Below, piece by piece: positions 45,448 to 59,480 of a stretch of DNA of 64,000 nucleotides. The stretch is taken from assembly GCF_024971095.1 (NCBI RefSeq), contig NZ_CP069717.1:1302001-1366000 (forward strand), given 5' to 3'. Source of the DNA: Microbacterium neungamense. Lineage in GTDB: Bacteria; Actinomycetota; Actinomycetes; Actinomycetales; Microbacteriaceae. The position numbers and the translations under genes were made by a program. A model generated the notes under the pieces. The model ran no database searches, had not been told where the DNA came from, and saw only the letters and a list, made by a program, of their open reading frames with translations. Position 1 is the first letter of the stretch; every line of letters starts with the position of its first letter.

Positions 45448-45978
45448 ATGAGTGCACGCACCGTGCTGCACGAAGCCGACATCTCGCGGGCGCTGACCCG
45501 CATCGCCCACGAGATCCTGGAATCGAACCGGGGGGCCGACGGTCTCGTCCTCCTCGGCATCCCGACCCGCGGGACCACTCTCGCCGAGCGCCTCGGCCCG
45601 CTGATCAGCGGCATCGCCCAGGTGGACATCCCGGTGGGCTCGCTCGACGTCACGCTGTTCCGCGACGACCTCGCCAAGCATCCGACCCGCTCGCCCAAGC
45701 GCACCGAGATCCCCGCCGGCGGCATCGACGGGAAGACCGTGGTGCTCGTCGACGACGTGCTGTTCTCCGGGCGCAGCATCCGCGCCGCGCTGGACGCGCT
45801 GCAGTCCATCGGCCGGCCCGCGGTGGTGCGGCTCGCGATCCTCGTCGACCGCGGGCACCGGGATCTGCCCATCCGCCCGGACTTCGTCGGCAAGAACATC
45901 CCCTCGGCCCGCTCGGAGCGCGTCAACGTTCACCTGCGCGAGATCGACGGCGCGGACGAGGTGACGATCGAAGCATGA
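45448..45978 (+). CDS. pyrR: Pyrimidine operon regulator PyrR / uracil phosphoribosyltransferase
   Basis: 176 residues. PRPP-binding loop [38 protein letters not shown] and the basic RNA-binding face. It senses UMP and represses the operon through the leader RNA, and has weak uracil phosphoribosyltransferase activity. pyrB overlaps by four bases. Confidence 0.95.
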   Translation: MSARTVLHEADISRALTRIAHEILESNRGADGLVLLGIPTRGTTLAERLGPLISGIAQVDIPVGSLDVTLFRDDLAKHPTRSPKRTEIPAGGIDGKTVVLVDDVLFSGRSIRAALDALQSIGRPAVVRLAILVDRGHRDLPIRPDFVGKNIPSARSERVNVHLREIDGADEVTIEA

Positions 45979-46940
45979 GGCACCTGCTCGACACCCGCAC
46001 CCTCGACCGCGACACCGCCCTGCGCATCCTCGACATCGCCGAGGACATGGCCGACACCCAGTCGCGCCAGGTGAAGAAGCTGCCCACGCTGCTGGGCAAG
46101 ACCGTGGTCAACCTCTTCTTCGAGGACTCCACGCGCACCCGCATCTCCTTCGAGGCCGCCGCCAAGCGCCTCTCCGCCGACGTCATCAACTTCGCCGCCA
46201 AGGGCTCCAGCGTCTCCAAGGGCGAGAGCCTGAAGGACACCGCGCAGACCCTCGAGGCGATCGGTGCGGATGCCGTCGTCATCCGCCACTCCGCCTCCGG
46301 CGCCCCGCAGACCCTGGCAACCAGCGGCTGGATCTCCGCCGGGGTCGTGAACGCCGGCGACGGCACCCACGAGCACCCCACCCAGGCGCTGCTGGACGCG
46401 TTCACCATCCGCAAGCGCTTCTACGGCGACGACAGCCGCGGCCGCGACCTGGACGGGCTGCGCGTGGTCATCGTCGGCGACGTGCTGCACTCGCGGGTCG
46501 CCCGCTCCAACGTGTGGCTGCTGACCACGCTCGGCGCCCACGTCACCCTAGTCTCGCCGCCCACGCTGCTGCCGCAGAACGTGTCGCTGTGGCCGGTCGA
46601 CGTCGAGTTCGACCTGGACCGGGCCCTGGGCGCGGGTCCGGATGCGGTGATGATGCTGCGCATCCAGGCGGAGCGCATGAACGCCGCCTATTTCCCCACT
46701 GAGCGGGAGTATTCCCGGCTCTGGGGGCTCGACGCCGTGCGCGTGGCGGGCCTGCCGGAGACTAGCATTGTGATGCACCCCGGACCCATGAACCGCGGTC
46801 TGGAGATCTCCAGCGAGGCCGCCGATTCCGCCCGCGCCACCGTGCTCGAGCAGGTGGCGAACGGGGTGTCCGTGAGAATGGCCGTGCTCTACCTGCTGCT
46901 GGCGGGGGAGCGGAACGAGGAACGAGGGGGAGAGCAGTGA
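45975..46940 (+). CDS. pyrB: Aspartate carbamoyltransferase, catalytic subunit
   Basis: 321 residues. Carbamoyl-phosphate loop [51 protein letters not shown] and [11 protein letters not shown]. No regulatory pyrI is present, so an unregulated trimer is expected. Overlaps pyrC by four bases. Confidence 0.97.
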   Translation: MRHLLDTRTLDRDTALRILDIAEDMADTQSRQVKKLPTLLGKTVVNLFFEDSTRTRISFEAAAKRLSADVINFAAKGSSVSKGESLKDTAQTLEAIGADAVVIRHSASGAPQTLATSGWISAGVVNAGDGTHEHPTQALLDAFTIRKRFYGDDSRGRDLDGLRVVIVGDVLHSRVARSNVWLLTTLGAHVTLVSPPTLLPQNVSLWPVDVEFDLDRALGAGPDAVMMLRIQAERMNAAYFPTEREYSRLWGLDAVRVAGLPETSIVMHPGPMNRGLEISSEAADSARATVLEQVANGVSVRMAVLYLLLAGERNEERGGEQ

Positions 46941-48268
46941 CCGAGTCCCTCGTGATCACCGGCGCTCAGCTGACCGGAGGCGACACCGCCGACCTGATCG
47001 TGGAGAACGGCCGGATCGCCGAGATCGGCACCGGCCTCAGCCGCGCCGGCGCGCGCGTGGTGGATGCCGCGGGACTGATCGCCCTGCCCGGGCTGGTCGA
47101 CCTGCACACGCACCTGCGCGAGCCCGGGTACGAGGCGTCCGAGACGGTGCTCACCGGCACCCGGGCGGCCGCCGCCGGCGGGTTCACCGCCGTGTTCGCC
47201 ATGCCGAACACCTCGCCCGTCGCGGACACCGCCGGCGTCGTCGAGCAGGAGCTCGCCCTCGGCGAGGCATCCGGCTACGCCACGGTGCAGCCCATCGGCG
47301 CGGTCACCGTCGGGCAGAAGGGGGAGCGGCTGGCCGAGCTCGGCGCCATGGCCTCCTCCCGCGCCCGCGTGCGCGTGTTCAGCGACGACGGCTTCTGCGT
47401 GTGGGACCCGCTGATCATGCGCCGCGCGCTGGAGTACGTGAAATCGTTCGGCGGCGTGATCGCGCAGCACGCGCAGGACCCGCGTCTCACCGAGGGCGCG
47501 CAGATGAACGAGGGCGCCGTCTCCGCCGAGCTCGGTCTCGCCGGCTGGCCGGCCGTCGCGGAGGAGTCGATCATCGCCCGCGACGTGCTGCTCGCCGAGC
47601 ACGTCGGGTCGCGCCTGCACGTGTGCCACCTCTCCACCGCCGGGTCGGTCGACATCATCCGCTGGGCCAAGAAGCGGGGCATCCAGGTCACCGCAGAGGT
47701 CACCCCGCACCACCTTCTGCTGACCGACGAGCTCGTCCGCGGCTACGACGCCCGCTACAAGGTGAACCCGCCGCTGCGGCGCGAGGAGGACGTGCGCGCG
47801 GTCCGCGAGGGCCTGGCCGACGGCACGATCGACATCGTCGCCACCGACCACGCCCCGCATCCGTCCGAGAACAAGGCGTGCGAATGGCAGGCCGCGGCGA
47901 ACGGCATGGTCGGGCTGGAGAGCGCACTGCGCGTGGTGCACCAGTCCATGGTCGCCACCGGGATGCTGGACTGGGCGGACGTCGCCCGGGTGATGAGCGC
48001 AGCCCCCGCCCGGATCGGCAGCCTGGACGGCCACGGCCGTCCGCTCGCCGTCGGCGAGCCCGCGCACATCACGCTGTACGACCCCGCTGCCGGCGGCGTG
48101 TTCACGGAGGACGACCTGCGCGGCCGCAGTCGCAACTCGCCCTACCTGGGTCGCGAGCTCCCGGGGCGGGTGCAGTGGACCATCCACGGCGGCGTCGTGA
48201 CCCTGGCCGACGGCCAGCTGGTCGAGGAGCTGCCCGGGACCCTGGGCGAGCGGAGCGGAGCGCAGTGA
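46937..48268 (+). CDS. pyrC: Dihydroorotase
   Basis: 443 residues from GTG 46937. Class I (long) form: [13 protein letters not shown] zinc site, [34 protein letters not shown]. Closes carbamoyl-aspartate to dihydroorotate. Overlaps the next gene by four bases. Confidence 0.96.
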   Translation: MTESLVITGAQLTGGDTADLIVENGRIAEIGTGLSRAGARVVDAAGLIALPGLVDLHTHLREPGYEASETVLTGTRAAAAGGFTAVFAMPNTSPVADTAGVVEQELALGEASGYATVQPIGAVTVGQKGERLAELGAMASSRARVRVFSDDGFCVWDPLIMRRALEYVKSFGGVIAQHAQDPRLTEGAQMNEGAVSAELGLAGWPAVAEESIIARDVLLAEHVGSRLHVCHLSTAGSVDIIRWAKKRGIQVTAEVTPHHLLLTDELVRGYDARYKVNPPLRREEDVRAVREGLADGTIDIVATDHAPHPSENKACEWQAAANGMVGLESALRVVHQSMVATGMLDWADVARVMSAAPARIGSLDGHGRPLAVGEPAHITLYDPAAGGVFTEDDLRGRSRNSPYLGRELPGRVQWTIHGGVVTLADGQLVEELPGTLGERSGAQ

Positions 48269-48771
48269 GCCGCGAGCTCGCCGTGCTGATCGTGGCGGCC
48301 CTCGCGCTGCTCGCGCTCGGCGCCATGTACCTCGCCTGGCGGAGGCGGCTCCGCCGCGACTCCGGCCTCGAGGCGCCGCTCGGCGTGCCGGAGCACGCCG
48401 AGGTGACCGGGCGCTCCGAGATCCTCTACGTCGCCACCACCCGTCACGACGAGCCGCTGGAGCGGCTCACCATCCGCCCGCTCGCGTACCGCGCTCGTGG
48501 TGAGCTCGTGCTCACCGACCGCGGCGCGGCGCTCAGCCTCGACGGGGCGCCGACGGTGTTCCTCGCCTCCGACCGCCTGGTCGAGGCGGACACCGCGACC
48601 GTGACCATCGACCGCGTCGTGGAGCCGGGCGGTCTGATCCGCCTGGTCTGGCGCGTCACCGACGGCATCCTCGTCGATTCCTACCTCCGCGTCGCCGACG
48701 GCGGCCCGGAACGAATTCTTCCCGACCTGCGGCACCTGTGCGCCGCTCCGGAGACAGGAGCAGCAGAATGA
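48265..48771 (+). CDS. Membrane protein of unknown role inside the pyr operon
   Basis: 168 residues from GTG 48265. One N-terminal helix (about 5-24, [20 protein letters not shown]), basic anchor WRRRLRRD, then a soluble beta-rich domain, PH-like in appearance. It overlaps pyrC by four bases and carA by four bases, so expression is locked to the pyr operon. Similar single-span proteins occur at this place in other Actinobacteria. I do not know a function. Confidence 0.75.
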   Translation: MSRELAVLIVAALALLALGAMYLAWRRRLRRDSGLEAPLGVPEHAEVTGRSEILYVATTRHDEPLERLTIRPLAYRARGELVLTDRGAALSLDGAPTVFLASDRLVEADTATVTIDRVVEPGGLIRLVWRVTDGILVDSYLRVADGGPERILPDLRHLCAAPETGAAE

Positions 48772-49945
48772 CCCTCTCGACACGCTCAGGGTCCCTGATC
48801 GAGCCCGCCGTGCTCGTCCTCGAGGACGGCACCCGCTACCGCGGCCGCGCCTATGGCGCCCGCGGCACCACCCTCGGCGAGGTGGTCTTCGCGACCGGCA
48901 TGTCCGGCTACCAGGAGACCCTGACCGACCCGTCCTACGCCGGCCAGATCGTGCTGCAGACCGCACCGCACATCGGCAACACCGGCATGAACGACGAGGA
49001 CCCGGAGTCCCGACGCATCTGGGTCGCCGGGTACATCGTCCGCGACCCCTCCCGCGTCGTGTCGAACTGGCGGGCGAGCACCTCGCTGGACGATCTCCTG
49101 GTCCGCGACGGCATCGTCGGCATCGCCGGCATCGACACCCGGGCGATCACCCGGCACATCCGCTCGGCCGGTTCCATGCGCGGCGGCATCTTCTCCGGCC
49201 CGGAGGCCGCCCTCGACCCGGAGGAGCAGCTGCGCCGGGTCACCGCGGCGCCGGAGATGACCGGCCGGAACCTGTCCGCCGAGGTCTCCGTCAGCGCGGT
49301 GCAGGTGGTGCCGGCGGTCGGCGAGCGCATCGGCAACCTCGCCGTGCTCGACCTGGGCGTCAAGCAGGCCACCCTGGACAACCTCGCCGCGCGGGGCTTC
49401 GAGGTGCACGTGCTGCCGCAGAGCGCCACGATCGACGACATCCGCGCCCTCGACCCGGTCGCCGTGTTCTACTCCAACGGCCCCGGCGACCCCGCCGCCT
49501 CCGACGCGCACGTCACGCTGCTGCGCGAGGTGCTCGACGAGCGGCTGCCGTTCTTCGGCATCTGCTTCGGCAACCAGCTGCTCGGGCGCGCCCTGGGCCT
49601 GGGCACCTACAAGCTGCCGTTCGGACACCGCGGCATCAACCAGCCGGTGCTCGACAAGTCCACCGGCAAGGTGGAGATCACCGCGCACAACCACGGCTTC
49701 GCCGTCGACGCGCCCCTGGACGGCCCCTTCGACAGCCCGGCCGGCTACGGCCGCGTCGAGGTCAGCCACGTCGGCCTCAACGACCGCGTGGTCGAGGGCC
49801 TGCGCGCCCTGGACATCCCCGCATTCTCGGTCCAGTACCACCCCGAGGCGGCCGCCGGCCCGCACGACGCCAACTACCTCTTCGACCGGTTCCGCGATCT
49901 CGTCGTCGCGACCCTCAGCCAGAAGACCGAGAAGGACAGCAAGTA

Positions 49946-49946
<1 letters not shown>
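48768..49946 (+). CDS. carA: Carbamoyl-phosphate synthase, small (glutaminase) subunit
   Basis: 392 residues from ATG 48768 with ACAGGAG upstream. CarA domain ([33 protein letters not shown]) and class I glutaminase with [16 protein letters not shown] (Cys) and [11 protein letters not shown] (His-Glu). Hydrolyses glutamine for CarB. The first residues [12 protein letters not shown] are extra to the usual N-terminus, and their DNA matches a repeat unit found again at 54995-55051. Confidence 0.96.
48772..48791. repeat. Copy of the 19-base CCCTTCGAC repeat inside carA
   Basis: CCCTCTCGACACGCTCAGGG, close to the reverse complement of the gmk-rpoZ repeat unit (CCCTTCGACGGGCTCAGGG). It directly follows the ATG and encodes residues 2-8 of CarA. 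Confidence 0.55.
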
Positions 49947-53229
<3,283 letters not shown>

Positions 53230-53233
<4 letters not shown>

Positions 53234-54087
53234 CCTTCGGAGAGCGTCTCGGCGCGGCGATGGCCGCGCACGGTCCGCTGTGCGTCGGCATCGACCCGCA
53301 CGGCGCCCTGCTGGACGCGTGGGGACTGCCGCAGGACGCCGACGGCGTGCGCGCGTTCGGCCTGCGGGTCGTCGACGCGGCCGCCGGCCGGGTCGGCGCC
53401 GTGAAGCCGCAGGTGGCGTTCTACGAGCGGTTCGGCTCGCGCGGCTTCGCCGCCCTCGAGGACGTGCTCGCCACGGCCAGGGAGGCCGGGCTGCTCGTGA
53501 TCGCGGATGCCAAGCGCGGCGACATCGGCTCGACCATGGCCGGGTACGCGGACGCGTGGCTGAGCCCCGGGTCCCCGCTGGAGTCAGATGCCGTGACCGT
53601 CAGCCCCTACCTCGGCCCGGAGTCGCTGCGGGAGACCATCGCGACGGCCGTCCGCGCCGGGAAAGGCCTGTTCGTCCTCGCCGCGACGAGCAACCCGGAG
53701 GCGGCGGCCCTGCAGACCGCCCGCACGGTCGACGTCGCCGCCGCCGAGGAGCAGACCGTCGCCCAGCGCGTGGCCCGCGACGTCACCTGGCCGAACGGCT
53801 CGCCCGCCTTCGACGGCGGCCTCGGCCCGATCGGGCTGGTGATCGGCGCCACCGTGGACCGCGACGAGCTCGGACTGCCCGACGCGCTGCTCGCTGGGAC
53901 CCCCATCCTCGCTCCCGGGTTCGGGGCGCAGGGCGCCACCCCCGAGGACCTCACCGTCCGCTTCGGCCCGCTGGCCGGCAACGTGCTCGCGAACGAGAGC
54001 CGCAGCGTCCTCGGCGCGGGGCCGGACCGGCTGGCCGCGACGATCCAGGAGCGGGCCGCCCGCTACCGGGAGGTGCTCCGTGGCTGA
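53230..54087 (+). CDS. pyrF: Orotidine 5'-phosphate decarboxylase, type 2
   Basis: 285 residues from GTG 53230. The active-site string [20 protein letters not shown] is that of the long, actinobacterial-type enzyme; [17 protein letters not shown] is the N-terminal signature. Last step to UMP. pyrD and pyrE are not in this operon. Overlaps gmk by eight bases. Confidence 0.96.
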
Positions 54088-54988
54088 ACGCCGCATCGTC
54101 CCCGAGGTCGACCGGGCCGCGGCCGCCCAGCGCGCGCTGGAGCGCCGCCGCGCCCGCGCGTCGCTCAAGCGCGACCTGTCCACCCGCGTGGTGTCCCCGC
54201 AGGAGGTGCTCCGCCGTGCCGTGGAGGACGCCGACTCGGACGCCGGCACGATGCGGATCACCGACTTCCTGATCGCCCTTCCCGCGATCGGCGCGGGCAA
54301 GCGCGACCGCATCCTCGAAGAGCTGCGCATCTCTCCGGTGAAGCGGCTGGGCGGACTGGGCGTGCGGCAGATCGCCGACCTGTCGCACTGGCTGGACGAG
54401 CGCTTCCCGATCCCGGAGCCCCGCGCCGGCCGAAGCCGCCTGCTCGTGCTCGCCGGACCGACCGCGGTCGGCAAGGGCACCGTCGCCGCGCACATCCGCA
54501 AGACGCATCCCGAGATCCACCTGTCGGTCTCCGCCACCACCCGCGCCCCGCGGCCGGGGGAGATCGACGGCGTGCACTACTACTTCGTCGACGACGCCGA
54601 GTTCGACCGGCTGATCGCGGACGGCGAGCTGCTCGAGTACGCCGTGGTGCACAACAAGCACCGCTACGGCACGCCGCGCGGCCCCGTCGACGCCGCCCTC
54701 GCCGAGGGGAAGACGGTGCTGCTGGAGATCGACCTGCAGGGCGCCCGTCAGGTGCGCGCCGCCGAGCCGTCCGCGACGCTGATCTTCCTGCTGCCGCCGT
54801 CCTGGGACGAGCTGGTGCACCGGCTCGTCGGACGCGGCACCGAGGATGCCGAGGAGAGGGCGCGCCGGCTGCGCACCGCGAAGGCCGAACTGGCCGCGCA
54901 GTACGAGTTCGACTACCGCATCGTGAACGAGGACGTCGCCCGCGCCGCGCAGGAGGTCGTAGACTTGTCAGCGGCGTCACCGCGCTGA
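54080..54988 (+). CDS. gmk: Fused mIHF-like DNA-binding domain and guanylate kinase
   Basis: 302 residues from GTG 54080; guanylate kinases are usually about 200. Residues about 1-105 match actinobacterial integration host factor ([39 protein letters not shown] and [18 protein letters not shown] with helix-two-turn-helix layout). Residues about 118-300 are the kinase: P-loop [47 protein letters not shown]. In mycobacteria mihF and gmk are separate neighbours; here one frame covers both with no internal stop. The kinase makes GDP and follows the pyr genes. Confidence 0.93.
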   Translation: MAERRIVPEVDRAAAAQRALERRRARASLKRDLSTRVVSPQEVLRRAVEDADSDAGTMRITDFLIALPAIGAGKRDRILEELRISPVKRLGGLGVRQIADLSHWLDERFPIPEPRAGRSRLLVLAGPTAVGKGTVAAHIRKTHPEIHLSVSATTRAPRPGEIDGVHYYFVDDAEFDRLIADGELLEYAVVHNKHRYGTPRGPVDAALAEGKTVLLEIDLQGARQVRAAEPSATLIFLLPPSWDELVHRLVGRGTEDAEERARRLRTAKAELAAQYEFDYRIVNEDVARAAQEVVDLSAASPR

Positions 54989-54994
54989 CCCGGC

Positions 54995-55051
54995 CCCTGA
55001 GCCCGTCGAAGGGCCCTGAGCCCGTCGAAGGGCCCTGAGCCCGTCGAAGGG
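54995..55051. repeat. Three tandem copies of a 19-base repeat
   Basis: CCCTGAGCCCGTCGAAGGG, perfect and head-to-tail, at 54995-55013, 55014-55032 and 55033-55051, in the gmk-rpoZ gap. Each unit begins CCCT and ends AGGG, so it is partly palindromic and could fold. A variant lies inside carA. Confidence 0.9.
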
Positions 55052-55109
55052 TCGCGCGCCCGCATCACCGACTTCGCGACGATCCCGTCGCCCGATCAGG
55101 AGGTCCACC

Positions 55110-55367
55110 ATGGCCGGACACCACACCAACGGCATCATCGACCCGCCCATCGACAACCTGCTCGAGCGCGTCGACAACAAGTACGAGTTGGTGATCTACG
55201 CCGCCAAGCGCGCCCGCCAGATCAACGACTACTACTCGGACCTGCACGAGGGCAACCTCTTCGACAACGTGGGCCCGCTGGTCGACTCGACCGTCGAGGA
55301 CAAGCCGCTCACCATCGCGCTCCACGAGATCAACGAGGACAAGCTCCGCATCCGTCACGCCGAGTGA
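55110..55367 (+). CDS. rpoZ: RNA polymerase omega subunit
   Basis: 85 residues with CAGGAGG before ATG 55110. [35 protein letters not shown] and NKxxTIALHEI region. Helps assemble RNA polymerase around beta-prime. gmk-rpoZ-metK-priA-fmt is the usual actinobacterial order. Confidence 0.95.
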   Translation: MAGHHTNGIIDPPIDNLLERVDNKYELVIYAAKRARQINDYYSDLHEGNLFDNVGPLVDSTVEDKPLTIALHEINEDKLRIRHAE

Positions 55368-55384
55368 CGGGCGGCAGTGCTTCG

Positions 55385-56581
<1,197 letters not shown>

Positions 56582-56586
56582 CCGCC

Positions 56587-58533
56587 GTGACCCGGCGTAT
56601 CGCGCGGGTGGTCATCGACTCGCCGCTGCCGCAGCTGGACCGGCTGTTCGACTACGCCCTGCCGGCGGAGCTCGGCCCGGTGACCCCGGGCGTGCGGGTG
56701 CGCGTGCCGCTGCGCACCGCGGGACGGGTCGTGGACGGCTACGTCGCCGGGATCGCGGAGGAGACGGATGCCGCACGCCCGTTGTCCGCGGTGGAGAGCG
56801 TCGTCTCCCCGGTGGCCGTGATGCCCGACCGGCTGTACCGTCTGGCCCGCCGCGCCGCCGACCGCGCCGCCGGCTCCGCCTCCGACATCCTGCGGCTGGC
56901 GATCCCGAAACGGCAGGTGCGCGTGGAGAAGGCGTGGCGCCCGGAGGAGGAGGCCCCGGTGCCGCTCACCGATGCGGCCGAGCGCGCCCGAGCGGTGCTC
57001 GCCGGGTACGACGGCCTGGAAGCCGTGCTCGCCGAGGGCGGCCGCGCCGCCGTCGAGGCCGTGCCCGGGCTGGACGACGGCATGCCGCAGTGGGCGCGGA
57101 TGCTCGCCGCCGCGGCGACCGCGGTCCTCGCCGGCGGGCGCTCCGCCGTGCTCGTGGTGCCCGACCACCGCGACCAGGACCGGCTGCTCGCGGCGCTGGC
57201 CGAGCTGCTCCCCGAGGAGGCCGTGGTCCGGCACGACGCCCGGCAGGCGAACCCGGACCGGTACCGCGCCTTCCTGCGCACCCTGGAGTCCCGCCCGTGC
57301 GTGGTCGTCGGCAACCGCTCCGCGGTGTACGCGCCGGTCGAGGCGGGCCTGGTCGCCCTGTGGGACGACGGCGATCCGCTGCTCGCCGAGCCGCTGGCGC
57401 CGTACGTGCACGCCAGGGACGCGGCGCTGCTGCGGCAGGAGCAGGAGGGCGGGGCGCTGCTGCTGGCCGGGCACACCCGCACCTCCGAGGCGCAGCGGCT
57501 CGTCGAGCACGGCTGGCTGCGGGAGATCACCGCGACCCGCCGGGTGCTGCCGCGGGTGGTGCTGAGCACGCCGCAGGAGCTGGAGCAGGCCGCGCAGCGG
57601 CTGCCATCCAGCGCGTACGCCGCCGCGCGCGCCGCGGCGGCGGAGGGTCCCGTGCTGGTGCAGGTGGCCCGACCCGGTTTCTCGCCCTCCCTGGTGTGCG
57701 CCACCTGCCGGGCGCCGGCGCGCTGCGCCCACTGCGGCGGCCCGCTCGGCGCCCGGCGCCGCGGCGCGGTGCCGGTGTGCGGATGGTGCGGCCGCGCGGC
57801 GCACGCCTGGCGATGCTCGCACTGCTCCTCCGAGCAGGTGCGGCTGGCCTCCTCGGGCACCGAGCGCACCGCCGACGAGCTGGGACGCGCCTTCCCTGGC
57901 GTGCGGGTGATCGTCTCGGACGGCACCCACCCGGTCGAGCGGGTGGATGCGAAGCCGGCGCTCGTGATCGCCACCCGCGGCGCCGAGCCGCTCGCCGACG
58001 GCGGCTACCGCGCGGTGCTGCTGCTGGACGGGGCGCGGATGCTGCAGGCCCCGGAGCTGCGGATCGGCGAGTCCTGCCTGCGGTGGTGGTCGAACGCCGC
58101 CGCCCTCGCCGCCCCGGGCGCCCCGGTGCATCTGGTCGGGGTGGACGGCCCGGTCGCGCGGGCGCTGGCGACCTGGACGCAGCCGGCCTATGCGCGCGGA
58201 GAGCTGCAGGCGCGCGCACCGCTGCGGATGCCGCCGACCGTGCGGGTGGCGCAGGTCGACGGGCTTTCGGCATCCGTGCGCGGCGCCCTCGACGCGCTCC
58301 GCGGGATCGGCGTCGACGGCGAGGCCGTGCTCGGGCCTGTTCCGGTGGACGAGGACGGCCGGGTCCGCGCCCTGGTGCGGTTCGGATACGGGGCAGGGCC
58401 CGCGGTGGCCGCGGCACTGCGCGCGGCCGTGATCGCCGACGCCACGCTGGCGCGGCGCGGACGCGACCGCACCGGCGGCAGGGGCAGGGCGACCCTGTCC
58501 GTGCACCTCGATATCCTCGAACCGGAGATCTGA
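56587..58533 (+). CDS. priA: PriA-like primosomal protein lacking a Walker A motif
   Basis: 648 residues from GTG 56587. N-terminal 3'-BD domain (VVIDSPLPQLDRLFDYALPA), a helicase-like core and the PriA zinc region (about 370-415: CATCRAPARCAHCGGP, CGWCGRAAHAWRCSHC). The core has no GxGKT and no DEAH: the expected sites read LAGGRSAVLVVPDHRDQDR and ALWDDGDP. This is the known degenerate actinobacterial PriA, unlikely to be an ATPase. It probably still binds forks and helps reload DnaB. Confidence 0.9.
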   Translation: MTRRIARVVIDSPLPQLDRLFDYALPAELGPVTPGVRVRVPLRTAGRVVDGYVAGIAEETDAARPLSAVESVVSPVAVMPDRLYRLARRAADRAAGSASDILRLAIPKRQVRVEKAWRPEEEAPVPLTDAAERARAVLAGYDGLEAVLAEGGRAAVEAVPGLDDGMPQWARMLAAAATAVLAGGRSAVLVVPDHRDQDRLLAALAELLPEEAVVRHDARQANPDRYRAFLRTLESRPCVVVGNRSAVYAPVEAGLVALWDDGDPLLAEPLAPYVHARDAALLRQEQEGGALLLAGHTRTSEAQRLVEHGWLREITATRRVLPRVVLSTPQELEQAAQRLPSSAYAAARAAAAEGPVLVQVARPGFSPSLVCATCRAPARCAHCGGPLGARRRGAVPVCGWCGRAAHAWRCSHCSSEQVRLASSGTERTADELGRAFPGVRVIVSDGTHPVERVDAKPALVIATRGAEPLADGGYRAVLLLDGARMLQAPELRIGESCLRWWSNAAALAAPGAPVHLVGVDGPVARALATWTQPAYARGELQARAPLRMPPTVRVAQVDGLSASVRGALDALRGIGVDGEAVLGPVPVDEDGRVRALVRFGYGAGPAVAAALRAAVIADATLARRGRDRTGGRGRATLSVHLDILEPEI

Positions 58534-58565
58534 CCCGATCCCGCGATCCGAACCGGAGCACCTTC

Positions 58566-59480
58566 ATGCGCCTCGTCTTCGCCGGCACGCCGGCCGTCGC
58601 CGTCCCCACCCTGCGCACCCTCGCCGCGGCCCACGAGGTGGCCGCCGTCGTCACCCGGCCGGACGCGCCGCTGGGCCGCAAGCGGGTGCTCGCCCCGTCC
58701 CCGGTCGCCGAGGCCGCTGCCGGGCTCGGCATCCCGGTGATCCGCGCCGCCCGGCTGGACGCGGACGCCACCGCGAAGGTGACCGCGCTGCGGCCCGACC
58801 TCGGCGTGATCGTCGCGTACGGCGGCCTGGTGCGCGCCCCGCTGCTGACCGCCCCGACGCACGGCTGGATCAACCTGCACTTCTCCCTGCTGCCGCGCTG
58901 GCGCGGCGCCGCCCCGGTGCAGCACGCGCTCATCGCCGGTGACGAGGAACTCGGCGTGAGCGTCTTCCAGCTCGTGCCGGAGCTCGACGCCGGCGACGTG
59001 TTCGCCTCCCGGCCCGTCCCGGTGCCGCCGGATGCCACCGCCGCCACCGCTCTGGGCGTGCTGGCCGAGGCGGGCGCCGGGATCACCGCCGAGGTGGTCG
59101 ACGCCATCGCCGCGGGCACCGCGGTCGCGGTGCCGCAGTCGGGGCCGCACACGCTCGCACCCAAGCTCACCCTCGCCGACGGGCTCCTGGACTGGACCCG
59201 CCCGCTCGCCGAGGTGTACGCCCGGTTCCGCGGCACCACCCCGGAACCCGGCGCGCACACCACCGTCGACGGCGCCCGGCTGAAGATCCTCGACGCCGCC
59301 CCCGCCGGGGACGCCGTGCCGCTGGCGCCCGGCGAGATCGCCGCGGGACGGCAGCACGTGCTCGTCGGCACCGGCACCGCGCCGCTCGAGGTGCGCCGCG
59401 TCCAGCCCGCCGGCAAGGCTGCCATGGCGGCGGGCGACTGGTGGCGCGGCCTGCGCACCCCGGTGAGGGCGGGATCGTGA
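58566..59480 (+). CDS. fmt: Methionyl-tRNA formyltransferase
   Basis: 304 residues. MRLVFAGTPAVAVPTLRTLA, catalytic Asn-His-Asp in NLHFSLLPRWRGAAP and ELDAGDV, C-terminal tRNA-binding domain from about 200. Formylates initiator Met-tRNA. No def (deformylase) in this cluster. Stop overlaps the next GTG. Confidence 0.96.
   Translation: MRLVFAGTPAVAVPTLRTLAAAHEVAAVVTRPDAPLGRKRVLAPSPVAEAAAGLGIPVIRAARLDADATAKVTALRPDLGVIVAYGGLVRAPLLTAPTHGWINLHFSLLPRWRGAAPVQHALIAGDEELGVSVFQLVPELDAGDVFASRPVPVPPDATAATALGVLAEAGAGITAEVVDAIAAGTAVAVPQSGPHTLAPKLTLADGLLDWTRPLAEVYARFRGTTPEPGAHTTVDGARLKILDAAPAGDAVPLAPGEIAAGRQHVLVGTGTAPLEVRRVQPAGKAAMAAGDWWRGLRTPVRAGS

Noticed and set aside
55352..55384. SAM riboswitch before metK
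   Set aside because: Only 17 bases lie between the rpoZ stop and the metK start.
55364..55384. GTG 55364 as the metK start
   Set aside because: It adds TGGSAS, absent from family N-termini, and has no ribosome site; ATG 55385 begins the conserved sequence. It cannot be fully excluded because it overlaps the rpoZ stop in the style of this operon.
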